DNA from: Primulina eburnea
Lineage: Eukaryota > Streptophyta > Magnoliopsida > Lamiales > Gesneriaceae
NCBI RefSeq assembly: GCF_022965805.1
Contig: NC_133104.1
Coordinates: forward strand, 43,630,682 to 43,694,681
DNA: 64,000 nucleotides
Direction: 5' to 3'
Positions 63,346 to 64,000 of the stretch are shown here, in pieces (the stretch's first letter is position 1; each line of letters opens with the position of its first letter). The translations under genes were made by a program, and so were the position numbers. The notes under the pieces were generated by a model. The model was not told where the DNA came from. It saw only the letters and a program-made list of their open reading frames with translations, and did no database searches.

Positions 63346-64000
63346 AGACATACTCGATTTAATCTATTTTCTTTGCCTTTGATCTGTTTGTTTGTTTATT
63401 TTTTTTAATAAATACATGCAACACATTAACAGTATATATCACTGCAATTATTTAAGATGTCACATTATTTTGTCAATCATTTTATGCTAAATAAATTATT
63501 TAGCCAATTATAAATATTTTTTCTTTTTGAATGATACGTATATAAATAGACAGGGACAGAGAGAAGACATTAAAGTTGATGAAAACAATAATTTGTAAGT
63601 CCTAATATCACCATCAATGAATAAAACATTGTAATAGGTCTCCCCCTCCCACTACTTGCATGGTGATTCAATTATTTATTTTCCCATACTTCTTCAATAT
63701 GAAAATTTTGTGTCACCAACAAGGCTTAATGCAAGTGAAGAATCCCACCAAATCAACGAACTGCTTTCATAGCTACTTCAAACGAGTTGAGGTACGACTA
63801 AATCGACGCCAGAAAAGAAAAGTAAGACAGCACTCTAAATACTATAAACATAGTGTTTCATGTAAAGGAACCGAGAGCATCCCAAACACAAGATGAGTCA
63901 GTCATCTTGCAAATGGACAAAGGCTATATGTGTTCGTTCCAACACAAGTTAAAATACATGAGTCAAAGAACGAAGGTGTACTCTATTGGCCCACTTGGTT

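Larger units (their letters stand above)
62122..64000. other. AT-rich flank with one GC-rich island and a GTGAGAC repeat
   Basis: Contains the DUF4228 promoter with a short TATATATATA run near 62220, the GC-rich island at about 62313-62498, a GTGAGAC repeat at 63209-63345, and AT-rich DNA. The frame at 63660-63896 matches no family and I do not call it a gene. Confidence 0.5.

Noticed and set aside
63660..63896. Open frame of 78 codons starting with ATG
   Set aside because: Basic, low-complexity end and no resemblance to a family; no splice or promoter context supports it.

Overview
This is a plant nuclear window, from a eudicot and most likely an asterid of the order Lamiales. The evidence is long AT-rich intergenic DNA, GT-AG introns of typical plant length, plant-specific families (HIPL, DYW-type PPR, CBP60, DUF4228, KONJAC-type GDP-mannose pyrophosphorylase-like), Copia and Ty3/gypsy LTR debris, tRNA-derived SINEs, and a short dispersed family with palindromic GTGAGACGGTCTCAC ends that I associate with Lamiales genomes. 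The Lamiales placement is inference. Layout, left to right: AT-rich flank (1-2134); HIPL glucose/sorbosone-dehydrogenase-like gene with a one-base frameshift (+, 2135-5049); single-exon BCS1-like AAA-ATPase (-, 5682-7166); degraded Copia element (-, about 8272-10360); cluster of four hairpins (10993-11139); seven-exon hydroxyproline O-galactosyltransferase (-, 12675-16332); repeat-rich spacer (16333-19197); LC8-type dynein light chain with a long basic N-terminal extension (+, 19198-20299); seven-exon 5-formyltetrahydrofolate cyclo-ligase (-, 21397-23986); five-exon plastid ornithine carbamoyltransferase (+, 25853-28383); three-exon CNOT4-like RING protein (+, 29781-31377); fifteen-exon GDP-mannose pyrophosphorylase alpha-like gene (-, 32566-36298); matrix metalloproteinase pseudogene (+, about 37281-37967); a young non-autonomous gypsy-type element with a hairpin minisatellite and an inverted 5' LTR (40874-45460); seven-exon CBP60 calmodulin-binding regulator (+, 46507-49760); three-exon SDH7-like mitochondrial protein (+, 51084-53172); intronless DYW-type PPR protein (+, 54283-56133); repeat-rich spacer; three-exon DUF4228 protein (-, 61045-62121); AT-rich flank with a GC-rich island near 62313-62498. 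The protein genes are ordinary single-copy style plant genes and do not form a pathway cluster. They act in different compartments: plastid arginine synthesis (OTC), folate salvage (5-FCL), Golgi arabinogalactan-protein glycosylation, GDP-mannose supply, calcium/calmodulin-linked defence transcription (CBP60), mitochondrial complex II, and organelle RNA editing (DYW PPR). The most unusual object is the element at 40869-45465. Both outer ends are U5 termini flanked by a 5-bp target duplication (CAACC). Its right-hand LTR is inverted relative to the adjacent primer-binding site, so that LTR's promoter points outward toward CBP60. Its interior is about 2.6 kb of tandem hairpins whose loops are conserved (T-A/G-CGGA-G/T) while the stem arms change in matched pairs, organised in 83/84, 167 and 334 bp periods.
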